Shown here one piece after another: positions 10,017 to 22,473 of a stretch of DNA of 64,000 bases. Both the position numbers and the translations under genes were made by a program. Below the pieces are notes generated by a model, which searched no databases, was not told the origin of the DNA, and saw nothing but the letters and a program-made list of their open reading frames with translations. Location: contig JAEUWY010000004.1 of the NCBI GenBank assembly GCA_022059125.1, positions 744,001 through 808,000 of the forward strand. Reading direction: 5' to 3'. The stretch is from Corynespora cassiicola (Eukaryota; Ascomycota; Dothideomycetes; Pleosporales; Corynesporascaceae). Each line of letters begins with the position of its first letter. Position 1 is the first letter of the stretch.

Positions 10017-10860
10017 GATTGCGGCTGTTGTTGGAGAGCTATGGGCGGGCGAAGGCGGGTCCAGTAGCTGTTAGTCCCGAGCAATGACATTCTGGCCATT
10101 GAAACAAGGCCGAGGCGTAGCCCATTCCAGTGCCTTGACGTCGAGCAGAGGTGCAGGTGTGATGAGAAGTGCGCGGGCGGAGGGCGAAGCGGCGGGAAAT
10201 GACACGAGTCATGAGTCATGGGGCGGCTGCGCGAATACAGCAGCCGCGAGTGGTGCACGGCGGGAAAGAAGGGGCAGTCGCGACATGTTGGGCAGAAACA
10301 CAGAAGAAAGGAAAGAGGGAAAAAAGGACCAGGGAGCGGGCCCAGAAGGGGAATGGAGGAGCAGAGTGCAGCAGGAAAGGGCCGTAGCAGTGCAGCAAAC
10401 CGGGCACAGCAGGGCGCGGAGACTGCGGTGAGGCTGCAGATGTCGTGTCCACGTCGGCACAGCTGGCCACGGCTTGGCCCAGGCGAGTGTCGCCAACGCG
10501 CCTTGGATGCGAGGACGAAGCGATCCGAGGGGACGGCAGGACTTATGAACAGGCTGTGAAAATCGAATCATCGATGCGGCGCGAAACAAGCTCAGATGGC
10601 CGGGAGTGACCTGCATGCGACGGGCGGGCGACGTCTGGAGGAGGCTGGGAGGAGGCTGGCGGAGGGTGTGGCGCGTGCGGCGGGCGGTTAGCACGAGTTC
10701 GCTGGGGTCGCCGGGTCGAGCGTGGCGCCGGCGGTGGAGCCCCCTGGAGCTGAGCAAAGGGCGTCTGGCTCTTAAGAACCACGGCGGGCGGGCGCGATCG
10801 TCGATGTGCGGTGCTGGACACCCACGGGGGGCGTAGTGGGAGAGTGTACTGAGTGACGTG

Positions 10861-10933
10861 TGCGGGCGTGTGCGGGCGAGGGCGGGCGTGTGCGGGCCTA
10901 GGGCAGGGCGGCGGCAGGGCGGCGGCAGGGAAG
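10861..10933 (+). repeat. G-rich tandem repeat with G-quadruplex potential
   Basis: The heptamer TGCGGGC recurs with spacers, and the unit GGCGGCAGG is repeated twice at the right end. Four GGG tracts with loops of 7, 3 and 1 bases fall within 10864-10886, which meets the usual G3N1-7 pattern for a quadruplex. It lies about 550 bp upstream of the CYK3 start. Confidence 0.5.
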
Positions 10934-11232
10934 CCGTGTTTTGGGCGTCCTGGTAGGCGTTGCCCGAGAGACGCTTCGAGCTGGCCCCCCGGCGCCTTGT
11001 CAACAAAGCGCCGGCCTTGGACACGACTCGGCCTATCGCCTGTAGCCCTGCCCGCTATCGTCCCCATTATCATCTACACTGCTCCACACCGCCAGCGAGC
11101 ACGCCCGCTCTCTCGCGAACTCCGGCCAACCCACCTGCTCGCCGCACCCACCCACCTACGCACGCCCGCAGTACGCGCGCCCGACCACACTCATTGCTGC
11201 GTCCTCTCACCGGCGACGAGTGCTGCCCGAAC

Positions 11233-11270
11233 TGCTGTTGCTGCCGCTGCCGCTGCCGCTGCTGCTGCTA
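11233..11270 (+). repeat. GCT/GCC trinucleotide microsatellite
   Basis: An imperfect run of CTG/CCG triplets sits in the probable 5' leader of the CYK3 gene. It is not in the coding frame. It is likely length-variable between strains. Confidence 0.6.
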
Positions 11271-11439
11271 TACCTAGAGCCGCCTCTCTATCCCCAGTCG
11301 CATTCCGCCCCGTCGCTACAGCACCGCACATGTCGCCCGCCCGCCGCACGCCCGCCGCTTGAACTGCGCTCCTCCTCCTCTTCCCACGGCTCCTCCCACC
11401 GCTCTCTCGTCCACTCTCGCAACCCACCGTCCGCCGGGC

Positions 11440-14400
11440 ATGGCACCCGCTCCACAGCAGCTACCGACGCGCTTCCCATGTTGGTGCAAGGCCGTCTATT
11501 CGTGGGGCGGAGAGGTAAGTTTGCTTTTATGCACACCTTTGCCCTGCATCACACTGACCGCTTGTTCTAGACGAAGCGTGACCTCGGCTTCATCGAGGGC
11601 GACCTGATCGAATGCCTCAATGCCGGCGATGGCTCGTGGTGGATGGGCCGGCTGAAGCGTGACAGGCGCATGGTCGGCCTGTTCCCCTCCAACTTCGTCG
11701 AGCTGCTGGCCGAGGACTTCCAGCCATGGAATCGCAACGGTAGCCCCATGACCGCCATGAACGGCTCCGGCTCCGTCTCGCGCCAGAACAGCGCGCAGCA
11801 GCCCGTCAAGCAGACGCCCCAGAAGGCGAAGAGCATGTTCCGTAAGCCCTTCACGGCCTACGCTGCTGCTGGCTCGCCCAACCCCGCCGCCACCGCCCGC
11901 GAGATCAAGAAGGCCGGCGGCTCGCCTAACCACAACGGCAGTCTTAGGCAGACCAAGCCCTTCTCGTCCATGAAACGCTCGTCATTAGAGAGCCGCGAGA
12001 CCTCGTCCCCAGTTCCGCCGCCTTCGAGAGGCCCTTCCAACCTGCGCGCCGTGTCGCCCCGACCCTCCTCCGCGCGACCCTCTTCCGCCCGGCCCATATC
12101 GCGGGCAGCTTCGCCAGCTCCTCCCCGCGCAGTCTCTCCGGCCCCACCGACAAAGTACCAGGCATACTCACCGGCTCCTTCGCCCATACCGCAGGCCGAG
12201 TATCGGCCCCAATCGCGCGCCATATCGCCAGCCCCACCAGCACAATACCGGCCTCACTCGCGAGCAGTGTCTCCAGCTCCCCCTGCGCACTACCAGTCGA
12301 ATCCCCGCGCGGTATCGCCTGCGCCGTCATTTCAGTACCGAGCATATGATAGAGGTCCCTCTCCTACACCCTATCAGGCGCAGAGGGAAGCTTCCCCCAA
12401 CCCATATGCTACACATCGTGAACCGTCTCCCGCGCCATATCAAGATCAGAGGGGGCCTTCTCCCGCGCCTTACCACCACGCGAGGGGCCCTTCACCTGCG
12501 CCGTATCATCACGCGAGGGAACCTTCTCCTGCGCCATACCATCACCAGAGAGGACTCTCTCCCGCGCCATACGATGATCCTAGGGGGCCTTCTCCTGCGC
12601 CATACGATGATCCGCGAGGCCCATCTCCTGCGCCATACCAAGATCCTAGAGGTCCGTCTCCTGCGCCGTTCCACGACGAGAGAGGCCCCTCTACCGCGCC
12701 ATACCAGGACTTCGATTCGCCGCCTCCACCTCCGCCTCCGCACCGGGTCCTGAACAATGTCAGCAGAGGTCCGTCTCCGGCCCCGCCTCATGGCGGATAC
12801 CATACGCCTGCGCCGCCGTCTCCCGATCCGCGAGCCGGACAACGGAGCCGCTTTACTCCGTCTCCGCTCACCAATGCCATGAACGATGTCATGTCCTCGC
12901 TGGAAGATATGGGCATGCCGGACGGCGGGAATTCACCGAAGGAATCTTCCACGCCACCCAATATTTGGTCCCCAGAAGCGTTCAGCCAAGTCTATGAGGC
13001 GTCAGCTAAGAAGACCCGAGCACAGACCTCCCAGGGTCTTGGTCATGGAACTCTCCATGGCAATCCTGCTGATGACGAAGACGATGATGGTCCACCACAA
13101 GTACACAATTATGTCCAGCGCATGGAGAGTCGCTTGCGACGGATGCAGCAGCAGGAGAAGCGCAAGAATGATGAGCTCTTCATGGACCAGCCTCCCGCGG
13201 TCCCTCCAAAGAATGCCGTCTACAACACTCACAGGCCTACATCATCCCTGGAGGAAATCAAAACGACAATGGGGCGAAAGGGATCGAAGGATCTTCATCA
13301 CCGCAAGTCGGCATACGATATCGGGCGAAACGTCTTGGGCCGAACATTTACGAGCAAAACAAATTCCACTACCACCACGGCCACGAGTAATAGTACGAAC
13401 CGCAGCCTAATGTCCGGAGCCTCAGCCACGAATATGAGTTCCACTAGCGCGGGTAGCTACTACCGCAAGAAGTTCGGCAAGGACAGACCCAAGAGTGTCG
13501 TGGAGACGAGGGATGCAGCCAAGGGCTACGGATTTGACGACGGCAGGCCGGAAACTCCATTCACCGGAGTCACGTACCACTCGAGCCACGACTCGCGGTC
13601 GCGTCCCGGATCGAGTACTGGACAGGTGCAGGGTGATCAAACGCCAATTACTCAGGACGGCCCCGACCCGCTGGGTGGCTTGACTTCACCTAAGCCCAGG
13701 CGGAGTGGTTTCTTCAGGAAGATGATCGATTCAGCCAAGACGCAGGCTGCCAATGCTCGCAGCACCATCGCGACAGGCTCTATAAGCCGTCCTGCATCAC
13801 GCGCCGCAAGTAGAGCAGCCAGTCGGGCGGCGAGCCGGCTTGACAACAACGGGTCATCGGGGTCGGGGGCGCAAGCCCAGGCTGCCCGAGAAATGGGTCT
13901 AGGCAATTCCATCGATTGGGTGCAAGTCCGCCGTGATGTGAACCGATCAAACTCGCTGAGCAAGAATGAGAGAACGGAGCGAGCTGAGCGTTGCCAGCTC
14001 ATGGATATCCCAGTCCTCAGTCCAGTAGACTTGTTGAACGATTCTGCCGAAGGAGACGAGGGGCTGGACGGCCTACCCATCTCGGACCCTCAAGACTTTA
14101 CCACTTGGAATCTCACGCTCGTGGACAAGAGCTCTCGGTTCGTCAACAGCATTCCGCTCGGCTCCACACCTGCCAGCGTAGCCCAGAGCTACGTCTGCAG
14201 GCCCTACAGGAGCGATGTGCAGCGATTGCGGGCCATCTTCACTTGGGTCAGCGAGCGGATAGCGTGGGAAGATGACTTTGAGGGTGATATTGACACCCGT
14301 CACGTCTTGCAAAGCAAACGAGGCTGTTCCGAAGAGATTGCCGTCATCGTGGCAGAGATGTGCGCATCCGTGGGACTTCATGCCGAGGTCGTGCGAGGCT

Positions 14401-15631
14401 ATCTCAAAACGCCCGGTGAACCTCTAGATTTGGACAGCGTGGCCCGCCCCAATCACTACTGGAACGCAGTCATTGTCGAGGGTGAGTGGAGGATTATTGA
14501 CTGCTCTCTAGCAGGGCCAACGAATCCCAAGCGAGCGTTCTTCTCGGATGTTGGATCGCAGATGGCAGAAGGATGGTACTTTCTCGCCAGGCCACTGGAA
14601 ATCTGCTACACGCACGTTCCATTGCTTCCTGAACAGCAGCACATTTGCCCGCCGCAGCCTCATGAAGTTCTCATGGCTCTCCCGTGTGCCACCCCCGTCT
14701 TCTTCAAGCATGGGTTGCAGATGGTCGACTTTGATACAAGTCTGCTCAACCTCGACAACTTGGAAATGGCTCATCTCTACATTAATGTTCCAGAAGACGT
14801 AGAGTGCGTTGCTGAAGTGGAAGCGAAAGCCATTTCTCAAGACGTGGACGGAGACAACTTCGAAAGCGGAGACCTCATCCGAAAGCCAGCTCTTGCTCAA
14901 GCCGAGTGGTTCAATGGACAGAAGCGATACACAATCAAGGCCCTGCTTCCTGAGGATGTGGGTCAGGGAGTGCTCAAAGTCTTCGCTGGACCACGTGGTC
15001 TAAGGGTAAGTCGTTAAAACCTACGATTGATTGAAACATTTTTGCTAACAAGTTGCAGCACTCCAATAAACTGAACCCGCATTCCTTGGCGTTGGGTCTT
15101 CCCATGATACATAATGGAACGAATCCTCCGTACACATTCCTTACGCTACATCCGACTCCTCACGCGCAACGCAACGACCTCTACGTTGCTCAGCCGCAAT
15201 GTGCCAACATCGCCATGAACAACACTTTTGTCTTTACGGTTCGCCAGCACCCATCCTCACTGACTCGCTCTCCGGATCCTAGTAATTCAGGAAACGGCCG
15301 TCTTTCACCTAATCCCTTTGCTCGACCGACTTCGGCAATGAGCGTGCAGAGCGTATCTGCTACCGGCTCCAACTACACGAATCCCTCGCAAACCTCAGCA
15401 AGCTCCGCTGGAAGCAGTGGCCACAAGCCGGCCAAGCTCGCCATTCAAACGCCTTCTGGTAAAATCATCCGATTAACCAGAAAGTCGGAGCACATGAGCA
15501 GCAACAGCGAGGCCGACGGAACTGCATGGGAGACTGTGATCAAGATTGGCGAGAAGGGCACTTGGCGAGGCCTCGTACTTGCCGACCGAAGCGCAAGGTG
15601 GTGCGTCTTCGCACAGTGGGAGTGTTCATAA
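11440..15631 (+). CDS. CYK3: CYK3-like cytokinesis protein (SH3 plus transglutaminase-like domain)
   Basis: Three exons, 11440-11514, 11571-15005 and 15059-15631, with phase-0 introns give 1360 residues. An SH3 domain occupies about residues 15-72 and is split by intron 1 after SWGGE. A long Pro/Ser/Tyr-rich disordered region with PSPAPY repeats follows (about 180-400), and then Ser-rich linkers. A transglutaminase-like (TGc) domain covers about residues 910-1010. Counting back from the conserved Ala, the catalytic Cys position is Ser945 (RGCSEEIA), while His987 (NHYW) and Asp1002 (IIDCS) are kept, so the domain looks enzymatically dead. Yeast Cyk3 acts at the division site with actomyosin ring constriction and septum synthesis, and the same role at septa is expected here. 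Its Pro-rich repeats could bind other SH3 proteins. The C-terminus has a beta-rich KYR-like region. Confidence 0.88.
12351..12712 (+). repeat. 33-bp coding tandem repeat (PSPAPY units) in CYK3
   Basis: About eleven imperfect 33-bp units encode an 11-residue motif of the form G-P-S-P-A-P-Y-x-x-x-R. A related block of longer, about 16-residue units (RAVSPAPP-x-x-Y) lies just upstream at about 12,124-12,350. Both are intrinsically disordered Pro-rich sequence with potential SH3-binding PxxP motifs. Confidence 0.8.
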
Positions 15632-16489
15632 TGACTAATAACTCCATGACCCGTTGCAATGCCTCTCTGTCTCGAAATGTACGATCATGAGCGCGCGCCT
15701 TGATAGGCCATGTTTTTTTGTTTACCCGGTCAGAAAAAAGCTGTATTCTTTGACTCGTGGGTCGGCTGTCTGTCTGCGCGCTATGACGACTCTCTTCTTT
15801 CTCATCTTCTTTTTTTTTTTCCAAAGGGCATTCTTTAGCCCCCCCTCAGTATTTCCTTTTATTGACGTGTTCTTTTCCTTTGGTTATGTTTTTGATGGCA
15901 CATGTTTTATGCGATGGAGTTGGGGGTATCGTGGACATGGTATGCATGCAGCCGCTAGCGATTGACTGGCTGCGGATTTGGCTGCCTTGGGTATGCATTA
16001 TTGGCGTTGGTGTAGGATAATAGGCGAGATGAGTTATGAATTGAAGTTTTTGGTATATGGTATATGACGTCCCGACCGCCACTTTGTCTGAATTTGTGAT
16101 CCATCTCTCAAGTTTGTGTATGATCAGGCGAGGCAATAGGCATAATGTCTTGTTTGTGATCTCAATGGTCCCTCTGGGTCCAATCTGGTGTTAGAATTAA
16201 AATTAATGGTATGTAATGTGCACCGATGTTTGGTGAGACATGGTTGAGAGCTTAATGTATGGCTTGTAGTTCTTGATTTCTCCTCACGCTGCTCGAATGA
16301 TCTCGACTCATCTGCGATTGGATCATGCTTGGTGTGGCTGACAAAGAGTGAATGTTCCAGCACGTGATTGGCTTATCGATAAAACAAGGTTTGCACGGTT
16401 TGCATCAACCCCGCCACCCCACCGGTCAAGCATTCGACTCATAACCTTTTCTCCTTTCTGACTCCACCGACACAACAATTCAATTCACC
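15632..16489. other. Spacer between CYK3 and GluRS
   Basis: This stretch holds the CYK3 3' end and the GluRS promoter. A T-rich tract lies near 15,810, and short pyrimidine-rich sequence precedes the GluRS ATG. No gene is supported on either strand. Confidence 0.5.
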
Positions 16490-18471
16490 ATGGACGCTCA
16501 CGTTGCCGAGTGGCAGAAGCGTGCTGAGGCTTTCAAGCCTCTCAACCTCAAGCAGATTGAGCCTGCTCTTGCTGAGCTCGATGCTCACCTTACCCTCCGG
16601 TCCCACATCGTGGGCTATGGACTCACCGACGCCGACACCACCGTTTGGACGACGCTCCGCGAGAACCGCGTCGCACACGCATACATCAAGCAGAACCTGA
16701 TGGCCAACCTGTGCCGGTGGTTCAGATATATTGAGGAAGCTTATCCCCAGCAGACTGTTGTTCTGCTCGAGCAGAACAAGAAGGCCAAGGGAGATGAGAA
16801 GAAGAAGACAGAGAAGAAGGACGATGGCGCCAACTACGACATTGGTCTGCAGGATGTAGGAGATGGAACTGGTATTGTCACACGTTTCCCTCCCGAGCCT
16901 TCGTAAGTCAATCGACTCTAGCTGTTAAAACGAACATTTTCTAACGTTTACGCAGAGGCTACCTCCACATTGGTCACGCAAAGGCTGCCCTGCTCAACGA
17001 CTACTTTGCCCACGAAAAGTACAAGGGTACCCTCCTCCTCCGATTTGATGACACCAACCCTCTCAAGGAGAAGCAGGAATTCCAGGACTCGATTGTCGAG
17101 GATTTGGCGCTCATGGGCATCAAGGCGGACAAGGTTTCGTACACTAGTGATTATTTCCAGGAGCTTTATGATTTCTGTATCAAGGCTATCAAGGAGGGCA
17201 AGGCCTACGCCGATGACACCGTGCAGGAGGTCATGCGTGAGCAACGCATGGACGGTATCGCTAGCGCGCGCCGCGACGAGAGCGTGGAGAACAACTTGGC
17301 ACGATTCGAAGAGATGAAGACGGGATCCGAGGAGGGACTGAGGTGGTGCATTCGCGCGAAGATGTCTGTGGATGACCCGAACAAGGCCCTGCGCGACCCT
17401 GTCATCTACCGATGCAGCCCTCAGACTCACCACCGTACCGGCGACACCTGGAAGATCTACCCCACCTACGACTTTTGCTGCCCAATCGTCGACTCTATTG
17501 AGGGTGTGACCCACGCTCTCCGTACCACCGAGTACAACGACCGTGACGCGCAGTACCAGTGGTTCCTGAAGGCCCTGGACCTTCGTCACGTGTACAACTG
17601 GGGTTTCGCTCGCATGAACTTTGTTAGGACTCTACTTTCCAAGCGCAAGCTGACCAAGATTGTCGACACTGGCTTCGTTTGGGGCTGGGACGACCCTCGC
17701 ATGCCTACCATCCGTGGTGTTCGCCGCCGGGGTGTTACCATCCCTGCCCTGCGCGAATTCATCCTGAAGCAGGGTCCATCCAAGAACATTGTCAACCTCG
17801 ATTGGTACAGCTTCTGGGCTACCAACAAGAAGCACATTGACCCCGTTGCCGGCCGATACACTGCCATTGACGAGGAGGCCAAGGTTCCTGTCACTGTCGT
17901 TGGCGCCCGCGAGGGTGTCGTCACTGAGGAGAAGGACCTGCACGCAAAGTACAGCCTTGGCAAGAAGAAGGTTGTCTTCAGCTCCAACATCTTGCTTGAG
18001 CAAGCTGATGCTGCCTCTTTCGCCGAGGGCGAGGAAATCACGTTGATGAACTGGGGTAACGCTATTGTTCGCAAGATCAGCCACTCCATCAACCCGCTGG
18101 CTAAGCCTTCTGGCTTGAAGACGGTCACCGGCCTTGAGCTCGAACTCCACCTCCAAGGTGATGTCAAGCTCACCAAGAAGAAGGTCACCTGGTTGTCTGC
18201 TGACCAGAACCTTGTCCCCATCGAGCTGGTCGACTTTGACTACTTGATCACCAAGGACAAGTTGGAGGAGGATGACAAGCTCGAGGACTTCCTCAACCCC
18301 AAGACTGAGATCAGGACCACGGCCGTCGCAGATCTGAACGTTGCCAACCTCAAGGTCGACGACATTGTCCAGTTCGACCGCAAGGGATATTTCAGGATCG
18401 ACAAGGCATTCGAGCATGGCAAGCCTGCCGTTGCCTTCCAGATCCCGACTGGAAAGAAGGAGACCAAGTAA
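16490..18471 (+). CDS. GUS1: Cytosolic glutamyl-tRNA synthetase
   Basis: Two exons, 16490-16902 and 16956-18471, flank a 53-bp intron and give 642 residues. An N-terminal GST-like helical region (about 1-95) is followed by a Lys-rich linker. The class I catalytic core begins at about 130, with the HIGH motif at residues 142-145 (GYLHIGHAK) and the KMSKS-type loop at about 365-369 (LSKRK). The fold ends in the beta-barrel anticodon-binding region typical of eukaryotic and archaeal-type GluRS. It charges tRNA-Glu with glutamate for cytosolic translation. The start has a good context (CACCATGG). It is somewhat shorter than the 708-residue yeast enzyme, mostly in the N-terminal appendage. Function is confident from the motifs and the full-length alignment by eye. 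Confidence 0.95.
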
Positions 18472-19182
18472 GTTTCCAATTTATCAAAATTTAGAGTAGA
18501 ATAGCGAGTCCAGACAATGGCCCGGTCCAATATTGGACGAATCTGGGAACAAGACATGAATATTCCAAGCCTTCTAATTCGTGACGTACATTGCTTGCAC
18601 GACCTTGGTACGCGTGCAACCGAACACCGGTTCCCTTTCCAAATGCCGGACAGTAGTCGCCCCGCCTTGACACTTGTTTTCCCCACATTACAGCTCCACC
18701 CCCGGGGAAATTGACAACTAGCTGGATGTGTCTAGGCCGACATCCCATTCGAAAGAGGGAATCAAACACAGATTTGCGAGCTCAGCTTTCACCCGCAAAT
18801 CTCTACTGACGCGCCTTCTGCCCTCTCTGCGGCGATGCACCGCGCCCCATCCTCCCCGCTTTTCTTAATTAGTACATTTACAGTCGGCTGCGGACGTCGC
18901 AGCCGGGGAAGCGAGGCGTACGGTGCATGTAGGTACGTGCTAGGTAGGTAGACCCCGCCCGCAAGCGAGCGACAGCAGCCGGAACATTACCACCCCGCCC
19001 GCCGCACGTCCCGTCCCATCCAGTCCAGTCCAGGATGAGCTGAACTGAGGGGCGAGGGCCGATCGCCGTGCATGTACCCCGCAGCCACAGCCGGCGCCAT
19101 GGCATCACTGTGCGCGGAGGGGATGGTTACATTGCGAGGTTCTTTTTTTCGCTACATCGCGCGCGGGAGAGGGTTTCCGCTC

Positions 19183-19290
19183 GGGGGAGAGGGAGAGGGG
19201 GGGGTGCCAGGGGTGGTTTTTTTTTTCCTTAGGGGAGAGGGAAGAGGGGGGGTAGGTATATAGAGGCAAGGAGGGAGGGAGGGGTTAAGC
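19183..19290 (+). repeat. Purine-rich G-run tract in the GH92 promoter
   Basis: The + strand is almost entirely G and A except for a T run near 19,217, with repeated GGGAGAG units and runs of five to eight G. It meets the four-tract quadruplex pattern within 19183-19214 and directly surrounds the TATA box. It could form a triplex or quadruplex. Confidence 0.5.
19257..19263 (+). promoter_or_regulatory. TATA box of the GH92 gene
   Basis: TATATAG lies about 207 bp upstream of the GH92 ATG at 19464. This implies a leader of roughly 175 bases, which would contain a 14-codon uORF at 19356-19400. Confidence 0.45.
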
Positions 19291-19463
19291 TTTGTGGCGA
19301 GCTGCCTTTTTGCTTGCTTGTTTTGTAGGCTATCATCGTTTTTTCGCGCTCGTGAATGAAAGCCACCGGGTGGGGTACGTTATTCCGCCCGCTAGCTTAA
19401 CCATTAAAAAAATAATCGTCGGCGTGGGAAAACGCCTTTGTTGAGGGTTTCGAGAGGGGGGAA

Positions 19464-22400
19464 ATGGTACGTGCTATGCGTGTGTTGGGGGTGGTGGGTG
19501 GGATGGGAGTTGCGGGGGTGGGGGCGCAGGGAGGGTTTGAGTATGTGGATCCGTTGATTGGGACGATTAATGGAGGTATGGGATCTCTAGTTTTCTCGGT
19601 GAGAAGTGAAGAATGGGTTTGCTGACTCTGAGGGTGGGTAGGACATGTTTTCCCTGGGGCTTCGTTGCCATTTGGTGAGTCTTCTTGTTTCTTTCGCGTC
19701 CCGGTCTTTGGACGATTGAGAAATCAAACGATGGTAGTCGGCTGGCAGCAACTGACTTGAGTTAGGCATGGCAAAGGCGGGTCCAGATATTGTGGGAAAC
19801 GAAAACCAGGGAGGTTTTGCTAGTGATAATAGTAGCATCTACGGGTTCTCCCATATGCATGATTCGGGGACTGGAGGGGTGAGTGGAATATTTCCTAGTC
19901 TCTGCGTGGAGCTGTGAAATCCGGAATGGTCAGGGGCTCTGGATACGAAGCATTGGCTTCAATACCGACTTCACGACGGAGCACTGGGGCCAATGTCAAA
20001 ACGAAGGAGCTCCCAGAGAAACATCACCAATTCTCAGACCTCAGTCAAATGCTGACTGCCTAGTCCCCCTCCCTAGGAAACTTCCCCATCTTCGCCCAAT
20101 CCGGCTGTCCAAACGACGACATCAACGCCTGCAACTACACCTACTGGGAGCGCCAAACCCCCCGCATAAACGGCACCATCAACGCCCACCCGGGCTACTT
20201 CGACATCACCCTCGAATCCCAAATCCGCACCGAAATGACCGTCACAAACCACACCGCCCTCTACCGCTTCACCTTCCCCAGCACCCCCCTCACAGCCAAC
20301 ACCTCCCTCAGCCCCCACTTCCTCATCGAGCTCTCCGACCTCCCGCAAACGCGCTCCGACGGCCAAATTTCCGTCTCGGCGTCCACGGGCCGGGTCACGG
20401 GCAGCGGCACCTTCCTGCCCAGCTTCGGCATCGGGACCTACAAGTCCTTCTTCTGCGCCGACTTCTCCGGCGCCGCCGTCCGGGACGCGGGCGTGTTTGC
20501 AAACTCGCGCGCGTCGAGCGAGGCGCTCAATATCAGCGTCTTCTCCGAGGGCATCGAGAACTCGCCGTCGGAGCGGCCGGCGGGCGCCTGGGTGCGTTTC
20601 CACGCCCCGGAGGCGGCGGACAAGCAGGTCGTGGTGCGGGTGGGCATGTCGTTTATCAGCGAGGCGCAGGCGTGTGCGAGTGCGGAGCGGGAGATCCCCG
20701 CGTTCGATTTCGAGGGGACGCTGCGGGCGGCCGAGGACGCGTGGAAGGAGAAGTTGTCCGTCATCAGCGTTGATGACACGGGCGTGGGTGAGGTTCTGCG
20801 CATAGCGTTTTGGAGCGGGGTGTACAGGGCCATGCTCTCGCCGCAGGACTACACAGGCGAGAATCCTCTGTGGGAGAGCGAGGAGCCTTACTATGAGAGC
20901 TTTTACTGTATTTGGGATTCGTTTCGGAGTATTCATCCCTTGCTTACGCTGCTGGATCCGCACAGTCAGACGTTGATGGTGAGGACGTTGGTGGATATTT
21001 ATAGGCATTTGGGGAAGTTGCCTGATTGTAGGATGAGCTTTTGTAAAGGTGAGTGCCGAGATGCTGCGGTGTGTGGGATTCAGGGGACGATGTGGCTAAC
21101 TTTCTGTCTAGGGTTTACGCAGGGAGGCTCGAATGCGGATATTGTGCTTGTAGATGCATACTTCAAGAACATTACCGAAGGTATCGACTGGACGTTGGCC
21201 TACGAAGCTCTTCTATCAGACGCTGAGATTGAACCTGCGAATTGGGATGTCGAAGGTAAATCTCCCTTTCCTCGCCAATCTCAAATTGGAATCCCCATTA
21301 ACATGAAAAGGCCGTGGTGGTCTCGAGTCCTGGAAGGCGCTTGGTTACATCCCTACCGAAAATTTGGACCTCCTAGGCGTAGGCACCGAAACGCGAAGTA
21401 TAAGCCGCACTGTCGAATACGCCTACGACGACTTCGTCATCGCGCTTCTCGCCAAAGAACTCGGCCACCTTGATGATTACAACAAATACCTGTCCCGCAG
21501 CGGCAACTGGAAGAACATGTTCAAAGCTGACCAGACCTCCATCATCAACGGCACCGACACGGGCTTCGTCGGATTCCTGCAGCCGCGCTACCTGAACGGT
21601 ACGTGGGGATATCAGGACCCGATCTTCTGCTCCCCGCTGCTCGACTTCACAGGTTGCTATCTGAACCCGGGCGGTCGTGAGACCTACGAGGGTCCTGTGT
21701 GGTTGTACACGTTCTTCGTGCCGCAGGACATGGCGACGCTGATCACCACGCTCGGCGGCCACGACACATTCGTGCGCCGCTTAGATTGGCTGCACGAGTC
21801 GGGCGTCTTGTACCTGGGCAACGAGCAGAGTTTCCTCAAGCTCTTCCTATACCACTACGCAGGGCGGCCTGCGAAGAGCGCCGAGCGCACCCATCAGTAC
21901 ATCCCAAGCCTGTTCAACAGCAGCGTGAATGGCATTCCCGGAAACGACGATTCGGGCGCCATGGGCAGCTTTGTGACATTTGTCATGATGGGTTTCTTCC
22001 CGAATGCGGGGCAGGATGTCTATTGTGAGTTGTCAATTGTTTTGTTTTGCTTCGAAGAGTCCATGATTGGATGTCCGGGCTGAGAGGATGTATGCTAATG
22101 CAATCTAGTCATCACACCTCCATTCTTCCCCTCCGTCTCCATCAGAAATGGTCAGACGGGGAAGACGGCAACGATTCGATCGATAAACTTCGACCCAGAG
22201 TATAAGAACATTTACATCCAGTCTGCGACGCTGAATGGCGAGCCGTACACGCGGAATTATCTGCAGCATTCGTTTTTCCTGGATGGTGGCACTTTGGAGT
22301 TGGTGTTGGGTCCTGCCGAAAGTGAGTGGGGGACAAGGCCGCAGGATGTTCCACCTTCTCTAGGGCCGTATGGAAATACGACATTGGCGTCAAGTGAAGG

Positions 22401-22473
22401 AGTGGGTAAGGTTCGAAGGGCGGATATGCCTGCGATGGCAAAGGCAGACTGGGATCTAAGGGAGAGTGGATAG
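19464..22473 (+). CDS. Secreted GH92 alpha-mannosidase
   Basis: Seven exons (19464-19575, 19642-19674, 19766-19878, 20064-21048, 21112-21255, 21311-22024, 22109-22473) give 821 residues. All six introns have GT..AG ends and restore family motifs. The N-terminus has a hydrophobic signal peptide ending near GAQG; a second ATG at 19476 would give the same signal. Motifs in order are VDPLIGT, HVFPGASLPFG (on the 33-bp exon 2), HDSGTGG, SLGNFP, TQGGSNAD, YAYDDF, ETYEGPVW and GNDDSG. E589 is the likely catalytic acid, and D675 or D676 the likely base, of this inverting, calcium-dependent family. Members remove alpha-mannose from glycans, and a secreted one would act on mannoproteins or N-glycans. 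Coding-strand base skew switches several times along the gene. Mannose linkage specificity is unknown. Confidence 0.92.

Larger units (their letters stand above)
10017..11439. other. GC-rich intergenic region upstream of CYK3
   Basis: No gene is supported. Long open frames on both strands are by-products of high GC. The region holds the AA9 3' end, G-rich tandem repeats near 10,860-10,935, and a C/T-rich probable 5' leader of CYK3 with a GCT/GCC triplet repeat at about 11,233-11,270. Confidence 0.5.
18472..19463. other. Spacer with GH92 promoter
   Basis: No gene is supported. A CTAGGTAGGTAG motif lies near 18,938. From 19,180 to 19,290 the + strand is a purine tract rich in G runs (G-quadruplex potential), ending in a TATA box. 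A short uORF of 14 codons lies at 19356-19400. Confidence 0.5.

Noticed and set aside
10209..11073. Long - strand frames upstream of CYK3
   Set aside because: High GC makes stop codons rare, and the proteins are Pro/Arg-rich with no domain.
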